Shown here: one piece after another, positions 1-9,898 of the stretch
How the letters are laid out: every line of letters begins with the position of its first letter
How positions within the stretch are numbered: position 1 is the first letter of the stretch
DNA from: Notamacropus eugenii
Taxonomy: Eukaryota > Chordata > Mammalia > Diprotodontia > Macropodidae
Direction: 5' to 3'
DNA length: 64,000 bases
Assembly (NCBI RefSeq): GCF_028372415.1
Contig: NC_092872.1
Span: 283,026,206-283,090,205 of the forward strand
Program-made: the position numbers and the translations under genes
Notes under the pieces: model-generated
Database searches by the model: none
Told to the model about the DNA's origin: nothing
The model's input: the letters and a program-made list of their open reading frames with translations, nothing else

Positions 1-374
1 ATATTTTTTGGAAAATAATGTACCCATATACTGAGAACATCTTTAGGAATGAATAATGGGAAAGAGATGACAGAATATCCTCAAAGTAATGTATAATCAA
101 AAAACATGACTTGATTGTATAGTTAAAAGTGAGGGATAACTGATGGACTTCCATGCACTCTACTCATATCCTCATAATATAAAGAGAAAACAAGTAAGTC
201 TTCCAGCAAGGTGGATCCCCCATGACGAACTTATGGGAGGACATGGACAAGAGTCTCCACAATGTCAGGCCTGAGTGATGTCAATCACTGGATCAAATTC
301 CAAAGCAGAGTGAGATCATGAATCCATTGGAGCAAGAATAGCAACTCCCATTCAATCATTGCTTTTAAGATCTC
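1..374. other. unassigned intergenic or intronic DNA
   Basis: AT-rich, CpG-poor sequence with no open frame of note and no repeat I can name. Confidence 0.5.
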
Positions 375-560
375 AAAACATTTTCTTCACACAAATCCTC
401 TGAAATAGGCTGTACGCATGCTATTATCATAAATAAGGAAACTGAGGCTTTGGGAGATTAAGGAACTTGTCCTTGACAACCCAGATAGTAAGAATCTGAG
501 GCCAAATCCTACCTGTGGCCTCTTGAGTACAACAGACCCGTGTTATTTCCACTGTATGAT
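375..560 (-). mobile_element. MIR SINE, antisense
   Basis: The plus strand reads as the reverse complement of MIR: a 'cattatcataaataagg'-like stretch, then 'gaaactgaggctttggga', then a degraded 'aacttgtc...aca' block and a tRNA-head remnant. MIRs are ancient tRNA-headed CORE-SINEs mobilised by L2. No TSD is visible. Confidence 0.75.
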
Positions 561-1290
561 GTTACCTCTCAATTTTCATGGAAGTATTGGAGTATAATCT
601 AATTATGGATGTGATTACTCTAATCATGAAGCACCATGAACCAGAGAATGGATGAGACACTCCAGCTTCAAGATGGTATCTTGTATACATCTACCAAAGT
701 TGTCAGCAGTCAAGTATTTGCTATCTGCCAGCTACCAAGCAGAAGTGAGACAAAAAACTCAGTCCAAAATAGTCTTTTATTCTAAACCATACTTCAGTTA
801 TTAAAGAATGCATGTTCTATGATTTCAACACATTTCTTGGAAAAAATTCTGGACTATGAATTCTCTTGTCTTGAAACAACCTGCATATCCCCTAATTCTA
901 AGAAAGCCTAGCTAGTCCACACCAAGAAGATGTTTCCCAGATTAGTAAGGATTAGACTCAATCTAAAATTCACAGAGCATCCACATGGGGTAAAAACTCT
1001 GAATAGGATGCATTTTCTTAGTCTTTCCCCTTTCTGAGCCAGATGGTAACATAAAAGTGACTCTCTTAAATCACTCTCACCATCATTTCTTTCCATTCTT
1101 AATTACCTTGTAGCTGAATTGTTTCTGCTATTTACACATCATTACCAGGCCAATTAATGGAAGGAATAAGTATTTCTCTGTCCACCCTTAGTCCAGGACC
1201 ATATTAACTACTCTGCATCCAATACTCCTCATCAAGTGATAAAATTAAGATCATACACTAGGTGCTTTCAGTTTTTTTTTAATTTCATAT
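561..1290. other. unassigned AT-rich DNA
   Basis: No repeat family recognised. The 62-codon minus-strand frame at 908-1096 has no protein-like features and is taken as chance. Confidence 0.5.
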
Positions 1291-1296
1291 AATTTG

Positions 1297-1487
1297 TTGT
1301 GGTGACAGTTATTTCAATTGCATCTGACTCTTCATGAACACCTTTGAGCTTTTCTTGTTAGATAACATGGTTAAGTGACTTGCCAAGGATCAAAAATTAG
1401 AAAGTGTCTAAGGCTGGATTTGAACTCTGGTCCTCCTGACCCCAGACCAATACTCTCTTCACTGTGTCACCTAACTGCCTCTTGTTT
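1297..1487 (-). mobile_element. marsupial tRNA-derived SINE, antisense
   Basis: The plus strand carries the reverse complement of the marsupial SINE of WSINE1/SINE-1 type: 'gcatctgactcttcatgaac' at the left, then 'gttaagtgacttgcc', 'ggatttgaactctggtcctc' and 'cacctaactgcctc' at the right (the tRNA head). The middle 'tttgccatttccttct' part is deleted, so this copy is shorter than those near 34.0 and 53.2 kb. Confidence 0.75.
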
Positions 1488-1578
1488 TTTTTTTGTTAAC
1501 ACTTTCAAGATGTTTTCAATATTGAACTCATTGTATCAATTGTCATGATTATTTTTGTAACTTACACTATGTACTGCT

Positions 1579-1596
1579 AAATTGAGGTCCAGAGAA
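1579..1596 (+). repeat. target-site duplication, left copy, HAL1-like copy 1
   Basis: The 18 bases aaattgaggtccagagaa recur at 4118-4135 with a single C/T difference, immediately after the A-rich tail of the element. This marks the integration site. The duplicated bases resemble MIR sequence, so the target was probably an old MIR. Confidence 0.8.
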
Positions 1597-4117
1597 GGCA
1601 AGAGAGGTGCGGAGGCAACATGGCAGAGTAGAAGGACATATTTGTGGAAGTTCTCCCCGCACAGCCCATAAAATACCTGTAAAAAATGATTCTAAACAAA
1701 TTCTAGAGCATCAGAAGCCACAAAACAGAATGAAAGAGATTTCTAGCCCAAGACAGCCTGGAAGGCCAACAGGAAAGCTCTATCGCACCAGGCACAGAGC
1801 AGAGTGCAGCCCATGGAGTGCAGTCCAGCCTTGGTGACACAGCCTGGTAGAGACAGGACTGGAGCAGGCCTCAGGGGGTGGAATTCCAGGCAGCAGCTTT
1901 GGTTCCCAGATTCCTCAACCCACAAATGCCAGAGATAGCCTAAAAGGTCAGTGAGAAAGCTCTTTCATCTGGTGAAAAGGGAACAGGGTCCTTCCCTAGT
2001 CCTGGCCACAGATGGCACCAGCAGCATCCATTTGGGGAGCCCTTGGCCTAAAGACCCTGGGGGAATTGAGCAACTGATCTGGATCTCAGCCCTGACTGTT
2101 GGCCCTGGGATGAGGAAGAATAATGCATATCATCAAAGGAAGACACAAAAGTCAAGGTCTCTGCATCCAAAGTTTCCAAAATAAATATGCAGTGGTCTCA
2201 GGCCATGGAAGAGCTCAAAAAGGATTTTGAAAATCAAGTGAGAGAGGTGGAGGAAAAATTGGGAAGAGAAAAAAAATCATGCAAAGTAAGTCAACAGCTT
2301 GCTAATGGAGACCCAAAAAAATGCAGAAGAAAATAACATCTTTAAAAATAGACCAACTCAAATGACAAAAGAGGTCCAATGAAGAAAAGGATGCTTTAAA
2401 AAGCAGAATTAGCCAAGTGGAAAAGGAGGTTCAAAAGCTCACTGAAGAAAATAGTTCTTTAAAAATTAGAATGGAGAAGATGAAAGCTAATGACTTTATG
2501 AGAAACCAAGAAATTACCAAAGAAAACCAAAAGAATGTAAACATAGAAGATAATGTGAAATATCTCATTGCAAAAACAACTGACCTAGAAAATAGATCCA
2601 GGGGATACAATTTAAAAATTATGGGACTACATGAAAGCCATGATCAAAAAAAGAGGCTAGACATAATCTTTCATGAAATTATCAAGGAAAACTGATCCGA
2701 TGTTCTAGAACCAGAGGGCAAAATAAATATTGAAAGAATCCATCTATCACCTCCTGAAAGGAATCCAAAAAGAAAAACTCCTAGGAATATTGTAGCCAAA
2801 TTCCAGAGTTCCCAGGTCAAGGAGAAAATATTGCAAGCAGCCAGAAAGAAACAATTTGAGTATTGTGGAAATACAGTCAGGATAACACAAGATCTAGTAG
2901 TTTATATATTAAGGAATCAAAGGCTTGGAATATGATATTCCAGAAATCAAATGAACTAAGATTAAAACCAAGAATCACATACCTAGCAAAACTGAGTATA
3001 ATACTTTAAGGGGAAACATTATCATTCAGTGAAATAGAGGACTTTCAAGTATTCTTGATGAAAAGACCAGAGCTGAATAGAAAATTTGACTTTCAAACAC
3101 AAGAATCAAGAGAAGCATGAAAAGGAAAACAGGAAAGAGAAATCATAAGGGACTTACTAAAGTTGAACGGTTTACATTCCTACATGGAAAGACAATACTT
3201 GTAACTCTTGAAACTTTTCTCAGTATTTGAGTAGTTGGAGGGATTATACACATGTATATATAGACAGAGGGCACAGGGTGAGTTGACTAGGAAGGGATGA
3301 TATCTAAATAAATAAAATTAAGATGTGAGAGAGGAATATATTGGGAGGAGAAAGGGAGAAGTGGAATGAGATAAAATATCTCTCATAAAACAAGCAAGAA
3401 AAAGCTTTTTTCAATGGCGGGGAAAAGGGGGGGGAGGGGAGAGGGAAAAAGTGAAGCTTACTCTCATCACATTTGGCTTAAGGAGGGAATAACATGCATA
3501 CTCATTTTGGTATGAAAATCTATCTTACACCCCAGGAAAGTAAGGGAGAAGGTGATAAGTGGGGTGGGGGGATGATAGAAGGGAGGGCAAATGGAAAGAG
3601 GGAATAATTAGAAGTGAACACTTTAGGGAAGGGACAAGGTCTAAAGAGAGAATAGAATAAATAGGGGGCAGGATAGGATGGAGGGAAGTATAGTCTTTCA
3701 CAACATGACTATTATGGAAGTCTTTTGCAAAACTACATATATATAGCCTATATTGAATTGCTTGCCTTCTCAGTGGGGATGGGTGGGGAGGGAGGAATGA
3801 AGAGAAGTTGGAACTCAAAGTTTTAGGAACAAATGTTGAGAATTGTTTTTACATGCAACTGGGAAATAAGAAATACAGGTAATGGGGTATAGAAATCTAT
3901 CTTGCCCTGCAAGAAAAGAGAGAAGATGGGGATAAGGGAAGGGTGGAGTGTGATAGAAGGAAGGGTACATTGAGGGAAGAGGTAACCAGAATGCCAGGTA
4001 TTATGGGGTGGGGGGAGGGGAGAGATGGGGAGAAAATTTGGAACTCAAAATCTTGTGGAAATGAATGTTGAAAAGTAAAAATAAATAAAAGAGTAGGAAA
4101 AAAAGAAAAAAATAAAT
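1597..4117 (+). mobile_element. HAL1-like (ORF1-only) L1 element, copy 1, full length
   Basis: This is a LINE-1-derived element with an ORF1 region and long 3' UTR but no ORF2. It opens with an L1-type start ('aacatggcagagtagaagg'). The ORF1 coiled-coil remnant is at about 2180-2700; the peptide at 2417-2695 includes 'MEKEVQKLTEENSSLKIRME' and, later, 'TTDLENRS'. The ORF1 C-terminal half follows with frameshifts and stops (about 2700-3120). The 3' UTR includes a G-rich purine tract near 3412-3450 and GGG-rich blocks up to about 4025, ending in an A-rich tail. No reverse transcriptase or endonuclease sequence lies between ORF1 and the tail. Flanking 18-bp TSDs show one retrotransposition event that needed a helper L1. 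All frames are broken, so it is inactive. Confidence 0.85.
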
Positions 4118-4135
4118 AAATTGAGGCCCAGAGAA
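4118..4135 (+). repeat. target-site duplication, right copy, HAL1-like copy 1
   Basis: Matches 1579-1596 at 17 of 18 positions and directly follows the A-rich tail. Confidence 0.8.
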
Positions 4136-4139
4136 ATTC

Positions 4140-4260
4140 TACAAGTTTGCAACTCCACCAGAAATGAATGAGTGTATCTATTTCTCCACATTCCCACCAG
4201 GATAGAATTTCTTTACTTTTAATTATTTATGCCAATTTGAGGGGTGTGAGGAGAAATGCA
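4140..4260 (+). mobile_element. L1 3'-UTR fragment
   Basis: Reads like the marsupial L1 non-coding 3' region ('agtttgcaactccacca', then 'tatttctccacattccc', then 'ttgaggggtgtgagg'). Short, with no tail. Confidence 0.55.
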
Positions 4261-4499
4261 AAGAAATCCAGACATACCTTTATGAAACAATACAAAAAAG
4301 GGGGAGGAGAAAAGAATGCAAAAATGAAACATGAAGTACACATTAATTGTGATCACTTGAGGAAAAATGAATGAAAATGAATGGATGTCATATTCTGATG
4401 GGGAGACAATGAGTAAAAAACTGTCATGACACTTTATAAATTGTAATCAATTAAAGTAAATGAAAATAGTTACCAGGCAAGCATTTTTATGTTCAATGT
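4261..4499. other. unassigned AT-rich DNA
   Basis: Adenine-rich sequence between L1 pieces, with no recognisable family. Confidence 0.4.
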
Positions 4500-4856
4500 G
4501 GCTTATAATGAATTATTTTTTTTAATTTAAAGATATATTTTATAAAAAACTGAAGATTCCATGGCCCCCTAAATAAAAGAGATGAGAAGACATCTCTATC
4601 CCCCCCCTCCTTTTCAGAGGAGGGAGTCTCACAGGTATAGTACATTGCATGCACTTACAGATGTTTTTCAGGGTATTGATAGTGTTATTTTTTTTTTCTG
4701 ATTTTAACCTTGTGTTTCTTTTTGTCTTTCTTTAAAATATTATTTGTTTTATGGGATGGTTCTCAGGGAAGGAAAAAAGGAGAGCATGAGATACTTGGGA
4801 AAATGTTGATGATGTAAAAAAAAGATAGCAATAAAATTTTATTTTTAAAAAGAGAA
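4500..4856 (+). mobile_element. L1 3' end with poly(A)-type tail
   Basis: Ends in the marsupial L1 terminal pattern: 'ttatgggatggttctcaggg', 'gttgatgatgtaaaaaaaag', then 'caataaaatttta' and an A-rich tail. A reverse-complement relative lies at 24395-24700. Confidence 0.65.
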
Positions 4857-5024
4857 CCCAAATTCAGCAAGTATAAGGATATGCCAACTTCCCAGAAAGC
4901 TTACCTTCCTCTTAAGATTTTCCACAAATAACATCCAAAAGCCTTAACAGAAGGATTTGTTTATTCTTTTCGTCCATTAGTCCACAGAGAGTGACTGAGC
5001 TCAGTTTTCAAAACTATGGCTATC

Positions 5025-5070
5025 AGTCAATCAATAAGCACCCATTGTGTGCCAGGAATATTTGTAAAGC
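5025..5070 (-). mobile_element. L2 3' terminus, antisense (short)
   Basis: 'cagtcaatcaataagcaccc' followed by 'attgtgtgccagg' is the reverse complement of the L2 3' end (…ctggcacatagtaggtgcttaataaatg…). Confidence 0.6.
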
Positions 5071-5149
5071 AAGTTGCTGGCAGACTGATCAAGTGTCTAG
5101 TGACCAAAGAGAGATTATTTGGCACAGATTCATGAATGCTAGAGTATGA

Positions 5150-5290
5150 TCTGGTTTATCCACTTCCTCTCATAGATGAAGAAATAATGCTCAGGACATT
5201 GCCAGGGAAGTGACTTGTCTAAGATCTCACAGGTAATTAATGATTGAGTTTGGAAACAAACCTGAACCTCCTAAAACCTAGTCTAAGTCT
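5150..5290 (-). mobile_element. MIR fragment, antisense
   Basis: 'tcatagatgaagaaataatg' and 'gtgacttgtctaagatctca' match the reverse-strand MIR core; diverged. Confidence 0.5.
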
Positions 5291-5369
5291 TTGTGTGTGG
5301 AATTGTGCTCACTGGGCAAAGCCAAGACCAGGACCAACTAGCTGTTCATTGCACTTTCCTGTCAGATTA

Positions 5370-5440
5370 TTTCTATGACTTTAAGTGAATAATTTTGCTT
5401 CTTCCTCAGTTTCTTCGTCTGGAAATGAGAACACATTGAT
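5370..5440 (+). mobile_element. MIR fragment
   Basis: 'cctcagtttcttcgtctgga' followed by 'aatgagaa' is the forward MIR core. Confidence 0.5.
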
Positions 5441-5664
5441 ATTGATTTGAATCCTGGGAAGAATAAGAGAAAGAAGTGCTTCATAGAATCCTGTCAATGT
5501 TGAATGACCTCAAAAAAAGAGAAGAGCAGGTGGCCAACATCAAGCTGTGTCTGGTGATGGCTGCTAGAGAGAGGAAATCCAATATTGGTTGCCATTCAAG
5601 TGGGGGTATATCATTTTACATGTGTGAAAAAGAAAAACAGAGAAGCCAAGCTGATCAGGTGAAT

Positions 5665-6447
5665 GTTAGTGTTTGATAGAAATCCATGCTCAACTCCTCA
5701 CTGTCTCTATTTCCCCATATCCTATTGGTGGCCAAGACCTGTCTATTTCACCTTCATGTCCCGTTCTCTCTGCCCCTACCTACCCTGGTGCAGACCCTCA
5801 TCACCTCGAGTCTGGACTATCACAATAGCCTACTGGAGGATCTGCCTATCCCTAGTCTCTCCCTATTTCAGTCCATCCTCCATTCAGACAAAGCAAAGGT
5901 CCAATCATGTCACCTCACCTCACCCTCTTCAATAAACTCCAAGCGTTCCTTATTACTTCCAGGATTAAATACAAAATGCTTTGCCATTTAAAGCCCTTCA
6001 TAACCATCTTCCTCCTGCCTTTTCTATCTTCTTGTACATTATTCCCTATCACAAACTCTTCAGTACAGTGACACTAGTCTTCTGGCTGTTCCAAATAAAA
6101 GGCAAGCTACCTTTTGGTTGCAAGCATTTTCTCTGGATGTCCCCTATACCTGGAATGTTCTCCCTCCTCTGCCTACTGATTTCTCTGGCTTCATTTAAGT
6201 CAATACTAAAATCCCATCTTTTACTGGAAGTCTTTCCCAACACTTCTTATTTCTAGAGCCTTCCCTTAGTTATTTCTTATTTGGCCTGTGAATAGGTTGC
6301 TTTATATCTATTTGCTTGCATGCTATTTCTCCCATGAGACAGTAAGCTCCTTGAGGGCAGGGCCTGCCTTTTGCCTCTTTTGTATCTTCAGTGCTTAGTA
6401 TAGGACCTTGCACATAGTGGGTGCTTCACAAATGTTTACTGATTGAT
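5665..6447 (+). mobile_element. L2 (CR1-clade LINE) 3' part with ORF2 C-terminal relic
   Basis: Long sense-strand L2 segment. It starts in the late reverse-transcriptase ORF ('cctcatcacctcgagtctgg', 'ctatcacaatagcctactgg') and passes 'acaaaatgctttgccattta'. The frame at 5981-6256 reads 'SLASFKSILKSHLLLE', the usual C-terminus of L2 ORF2. The 3' UTR follows ('agctccttgagggcagggcc', 'tagtgggtgcttcacaaatg') and ends in the 'actgattgat' terminal motif. The short plus-strand ORFs here are pieces of this ORF2, not host genes. Confidence 0.88.
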
Positions 6448-6785
6448 CAGTTGACTAGGTACAAACTTTAAACCTGAATTCCCTCTACTCAAGTGTAGAC
6501 TTCATATGCTTTTCACGCAGCATGAACTCTCGCTGGCCAAAACTGGATTCCATCCATGCCTAATTGCAAGTTTAGTCTTATTTCGTTTTTGACCATCCAA
6601 CAAAGAAGAGCCATTCTTTCCTCTTTCTTAACTCTGACCCCAGGAACAGGAGAGGTTTCACTACAACAGAAAAGGGCAGAAAACACCCACAAATGGTCCT
6701 TTATTGCCTAAAGTAGAGCCACACATTTTGCCCCACCCCCAATCCCCTACTTTCATTTCCTCTTGTGTGTTGTCGTTCCCCAAGG

Positions 6786-6895
6786 GAATATAAGTTTCTT
6801 GAGGGCAGGGACTATTTTTTAGCTTGTATTTCTCTCCTCAGCACTTAGCAGAGTTCCTGGCACATAAGAACTCAATACATACCTGTTTCCTTCCT
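6786..6895 (+). mobile_element. L2 3' terminus
   Basis: 'tttcttgagggcagggacta' followed by 'cagcacttagcagagttcct' and 'ggcacataag'. Confidence 0.75.
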
Positions 6896-7865
6896 TCCAT
6901 AGAAGATAAGATAATAATAACAATTTTGTCCTTGCAAGATCTAAAATATAGCCTGTTAAAACTGAACAATGATAACATTCCATCCCTGGCTGATTAATTA
7001 CCTGGGACTAACAACACCTCTAGTTTCTTTGAATTCTGTTCTAATTGTCCACCATTGTCTCCTCACTCATCCTTTGGTGATGAATGCTCCTGGATTGAAT
7101 TGATACAATGGTTTCTGTAGTCTTTACATCTCTCTTATGAACCTGGAAGTTCACATTCCCAGCAATAGAGCTGAAAAAAACCAGACATCACTTTGTCTTA
7201 GCCTGGCAGTTAAACCTACTATCTTTTACCGAGTGGAAATTAAAAGAAAAGAAAAGATCTAGAATATCCACTGGCATTTGCAATCAGATTTTTGAAATGA
7301 CAGCATAAACATGCACAAAGGGAATTTTTTTTTGCAAAGTACTCAGAATTTGCATATTACATTTATCAAAAGAGATGTGTAAATGAGCTGCAGGGGAGTC
7401 TGTTACAAAGCCTTTTATAATTTATTCCTCGTACAATAAAAAGCTGATCAGATTTCATGTGTGTTTACTTTCAGAAAGATAACTGCCTACGTATGGGTAC
7501 TGACTGAAGAATCCAAATGTGTGTCCAAAGAATGAGTTTCTCTCATGGTGACATTTCAAATTCCAGAATGTCCTTGGTTCTCACAAACCTGACCCTTATA
7601 ACAGAACAACCATGAAGGTGCTGTTGTCTCAGAGAAGGAAAGACACTTATTATGTAAGCCTGAAGATACATACAAACCATGATGGGTGGGTAAGAACTTC
7701 ATTACCACTGGCTCAAAGTCATTGCAAAACTTTCAGAAAAAAGAAAGAACCAACTCCAGAAAATAATAACATTCTTGTTTAGATCTCATCAGGAAACCAC
7801 TTCCCGGGGGTCTCTAGCAAAATCATAGGAGTGATTCTATAGGTACAGAGGCCAGTGGGCAAAGC
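6896..7865. other. unassigned, apparently repeat-free DNA
   Basis: About 1 kb with no recognised transposon. The stretch near 7320-7480 is AT-rich and contains octamer-like 'atttgcat' and TAATTTA motifs, the sort of composition seen in conserved non-coding elements. No long ORF. Confidence 0.45.
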
Positions 7866-7984
7866 TTGTCAATTTCCATTGTCCACATGCCCCACAGTAT
7901 TGGAAATGGGACAAATGGAGTGGGGGAATGGAGGGGAGAAAAAAACAAGAATTTAGGCCCACCTATAAATAAATGCGTTTCTGT

Positions 7985-8293
7985 CTACACATGCCCATCT
8001 GGTGTAATAAACCCAATTTTCCATTTTCTTCTTTCTACCATCTTGAGTCTCACCTCGTATTTGCCGGTCATCTTTTCTGCTATCTTCATTCCCTGGCACA
8101 TATGAATGACGCATACCTTGGCTCTTTTCTGTGATGGGAACCAGTTACTCTTCACAAAATCCATGACCATAACATGCTTTTTCAACTCTGTGCTATAGGT
8201 CTTGATTTGGAACATCTTTTCAGACGCCGTTTCCACATAGCTGGAGGAATACCTTGCATGACAAGTTTGTGCAGAAATTCCAGAGTGCTGCAT
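7985..8293 (-). CDS. 102-codon ORF of unknown origin behind a GC-rich leader (doubtful)
   Basis: The minus strand from 8293 to 7985 is open from ATG to stop for 102 codons. Residues such as 'MVMDFVKSNWFP' and 'RRKWKIGFITPDGHV' give a mixed, basic, protein-like composition, with cysteines at about positions 10, 62 and 67 and no signal peptide or membrane segment. Just upstream on the minus strand (about 8310-8350) lies a CpG-bearing GC-rich stretch unlike its surroundings, as in a 5' UTR. This could be the 5' part of a retrocopy or a real small exon. I do not recognise the protein and see no poly(A) tail or TSD. Chance remains possible. Confidence 0.25.
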   Translation of the reverse strand: MQHSGISAQTCHARYSSSYVETASEKMFQIKTYSTELKKHVMVMDFVKSNWFPSQKRAKVCVIHMCQGMKIAEKMTGKYEVRLKMVERRKWKIGFITPDGHV

Positions 8294-8509
8294 GATACTC
8301 AGAATCTCGTGACTCTAGCCGCGGAGCCGGAGCCGGGAACCGGAGCCAGAGAACAGAATGGCCTTTGTGCTCAGGTGGTGAGCAGAAGCCAGACCCAAAG
8401 AGCCCTAAAACATCACCTGATGCCTCCAAGCACCCGATCCTGGTGCCCCAACCCCAGAATTGTGACACAGAAAGAATTTCAATGTGGAAACCTCATGAGT
8501 GATCTGTAA

Positions 8510-9010
8510 GGGTCGTGGAAAAGCCCCTTCTGGATGCTTGGGTATCCCGCCAACCATCTGGCATCGCTGCTCTGATGTCCATGATTCCTGGATCAGGTAA
8601 CAGACAGGCCTTCTTTGATTTCAAAGGATCATTTCCCTTCCCAAATAAATTAATGTTTTGAAAGATGATTTTACCCCCTTGCAAGGCAGTTTGATATATT
8701 CTCAGCACCCATCCCTTTAAATGCAGACACATTTTTAAAAGTTTCCTGCATGGAGACCAGAATTTAGCATTTTTTTTTTCTTTTTTTAAATAAATGTGAC
8801 TTTCTCAACAGAACTGGAAAGAATAAGTACATGCTGTAGATGAGTACAATGAGTGTCTTCAGCCCTAGCAAAGATAAGACACACAGCCAAGCAAAGGGAA
8901 AAAAAACATTACACAGAACTCCCTGCTCAGAAGAGAAGTTATGTCTGCAACTGGGCATTAGAAAAATAGCTTCCTTTGTTAGGAAGGACAGCAGGATGGT
9001 GAGGGAGTAA
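8510..9010. other. unassigned DNA
   Basis: No family recognised. Contains a T-rich run near 8770-8790 that could be the antisense tail of an unrecognised retroposon. Confidence 0.4.
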
Positions 9011-9014
9011 GGTC

Positions 9015-9205
9015 ACTCAGCTCTGTGGCAGGAGATTGGGCACTAGTGCTCGGTCTGGCTTAAGGTCCTGACTCTGCCACTTAACCATGAGACCTTAGGA
9101 GAGTCATAACTGCCCTGGGCTGCAGTTAATTCATCTGCAAAATAGAGGAGGTCAAAATTGGTGACCTCCAAAGCCTTCTAGTTCTACATCTATAACCATC
9201 GGATT
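9015..9205 (+). mobile_element. MIR SINE
   Basis: Near-complete sense MIR: 'cctgactctgccacttaacc', 'catctgcaaaatagaggagg', and the marsupial-type end 'agttctacatctataaccat'. Confidence 0.8.
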
Positions 9206-9234
9206 CTCCTGACACTAACTATGTGAATGTGAGT

Positions 9235-9360
9235 CACCATTATTCCCCAGCTGACCTCTCCTAGCCTCAGTTTTTTCATCTCTAAAATGGGCATGCTACA
9301 GTACCTTCCTCATAAGTTCATTGTGAGACACCAATGAGATTGTGTTGCCAGAGTGCTGCT
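9235..9360 (+). mobile_element. MIR SINE fragment
   Basis: 'cctcagttttttcatctcta' then 'aaatgggcatgc' and the 'ccttcctcataagttcattg' region. Tandem to the preceding MIR but a separate insertion. Confidence 0.7.
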
Positions 9361-9459
9361 AGGCATCATCTGTCATCGTTGGTGTGACTTTTATTATTTT
9401 TCTACTTGAATTGTTCAGGTCAAGCTAGGTCTAAACAGAAAGCTCTCAACAGACCATAG

Positions 9460-9575
9460 ATTTAGCAGAGTCTCCGAGGGTATCTAGTTCAATGCTACCA
9501 TTTTATAGATGAGGCACAGAGGCCTAGGGAGCAGCAGTGACTTTCCCCAGGTCACATATTGTTCGGTTAAGTAGC
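9460..9575 (-). mobile_element. MIR fragment, antisense
   Basis: 'accattttatagatgaggca' then 'cagaggcctaggga' and 'ccccaggtcacatatt'. Confidence 0.7.
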
Positions 9576-9695
9576 ATTGTCCAAAGAGCAGCCAGCCAGT
9601 CACAGACCCTTCATGGAGGGGAAGCCAATACCTCTGTAGGTGCCATAGGGTATTGTATGTATCACTATTCATGTTCAGGCTGAAGGGACCTTAGA

Positions 9696-9898
9696 AAAGG
9701 GGTTGTTAAGTTTTGTGTGGCATGGATACCTATGGCAGCCTGGTTTAACCTATGTGTGTCTTCTCAGAGTCATGTTTTTAAATACATGAAACAAAACACA
9801 TAGTACTGCAACAGAAGCAGATTCTATTGAAATATAATTATCAAAATACTTTTTTAAAAGTAAATGAGTTCATTTAGTCCAGATTATTAACTCCTGCA
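9696..9898 (+). mobile_element. non-autonomous hAT-like DNA transposon relic
   Basis: Begins 'aaggggttgttaag' and ends 'ttattaactcctg', imperfect inverted termini around a common 'caggggttcttaac' pattern. The interior ('gtcatgtttttaaatacatg', 'ttctattgaaatataattat') matches a non-coding mammalian hAT-type repeat I remember. No clear 8-bp TSD. A partial relative lies near 22040-22120. Confidence 0.55.

Noticed and set aside
5686..6256. Small host genes at 5.7-6.3 kb
   Set aside because: The frames read the C-terminus of L2 ORF2.
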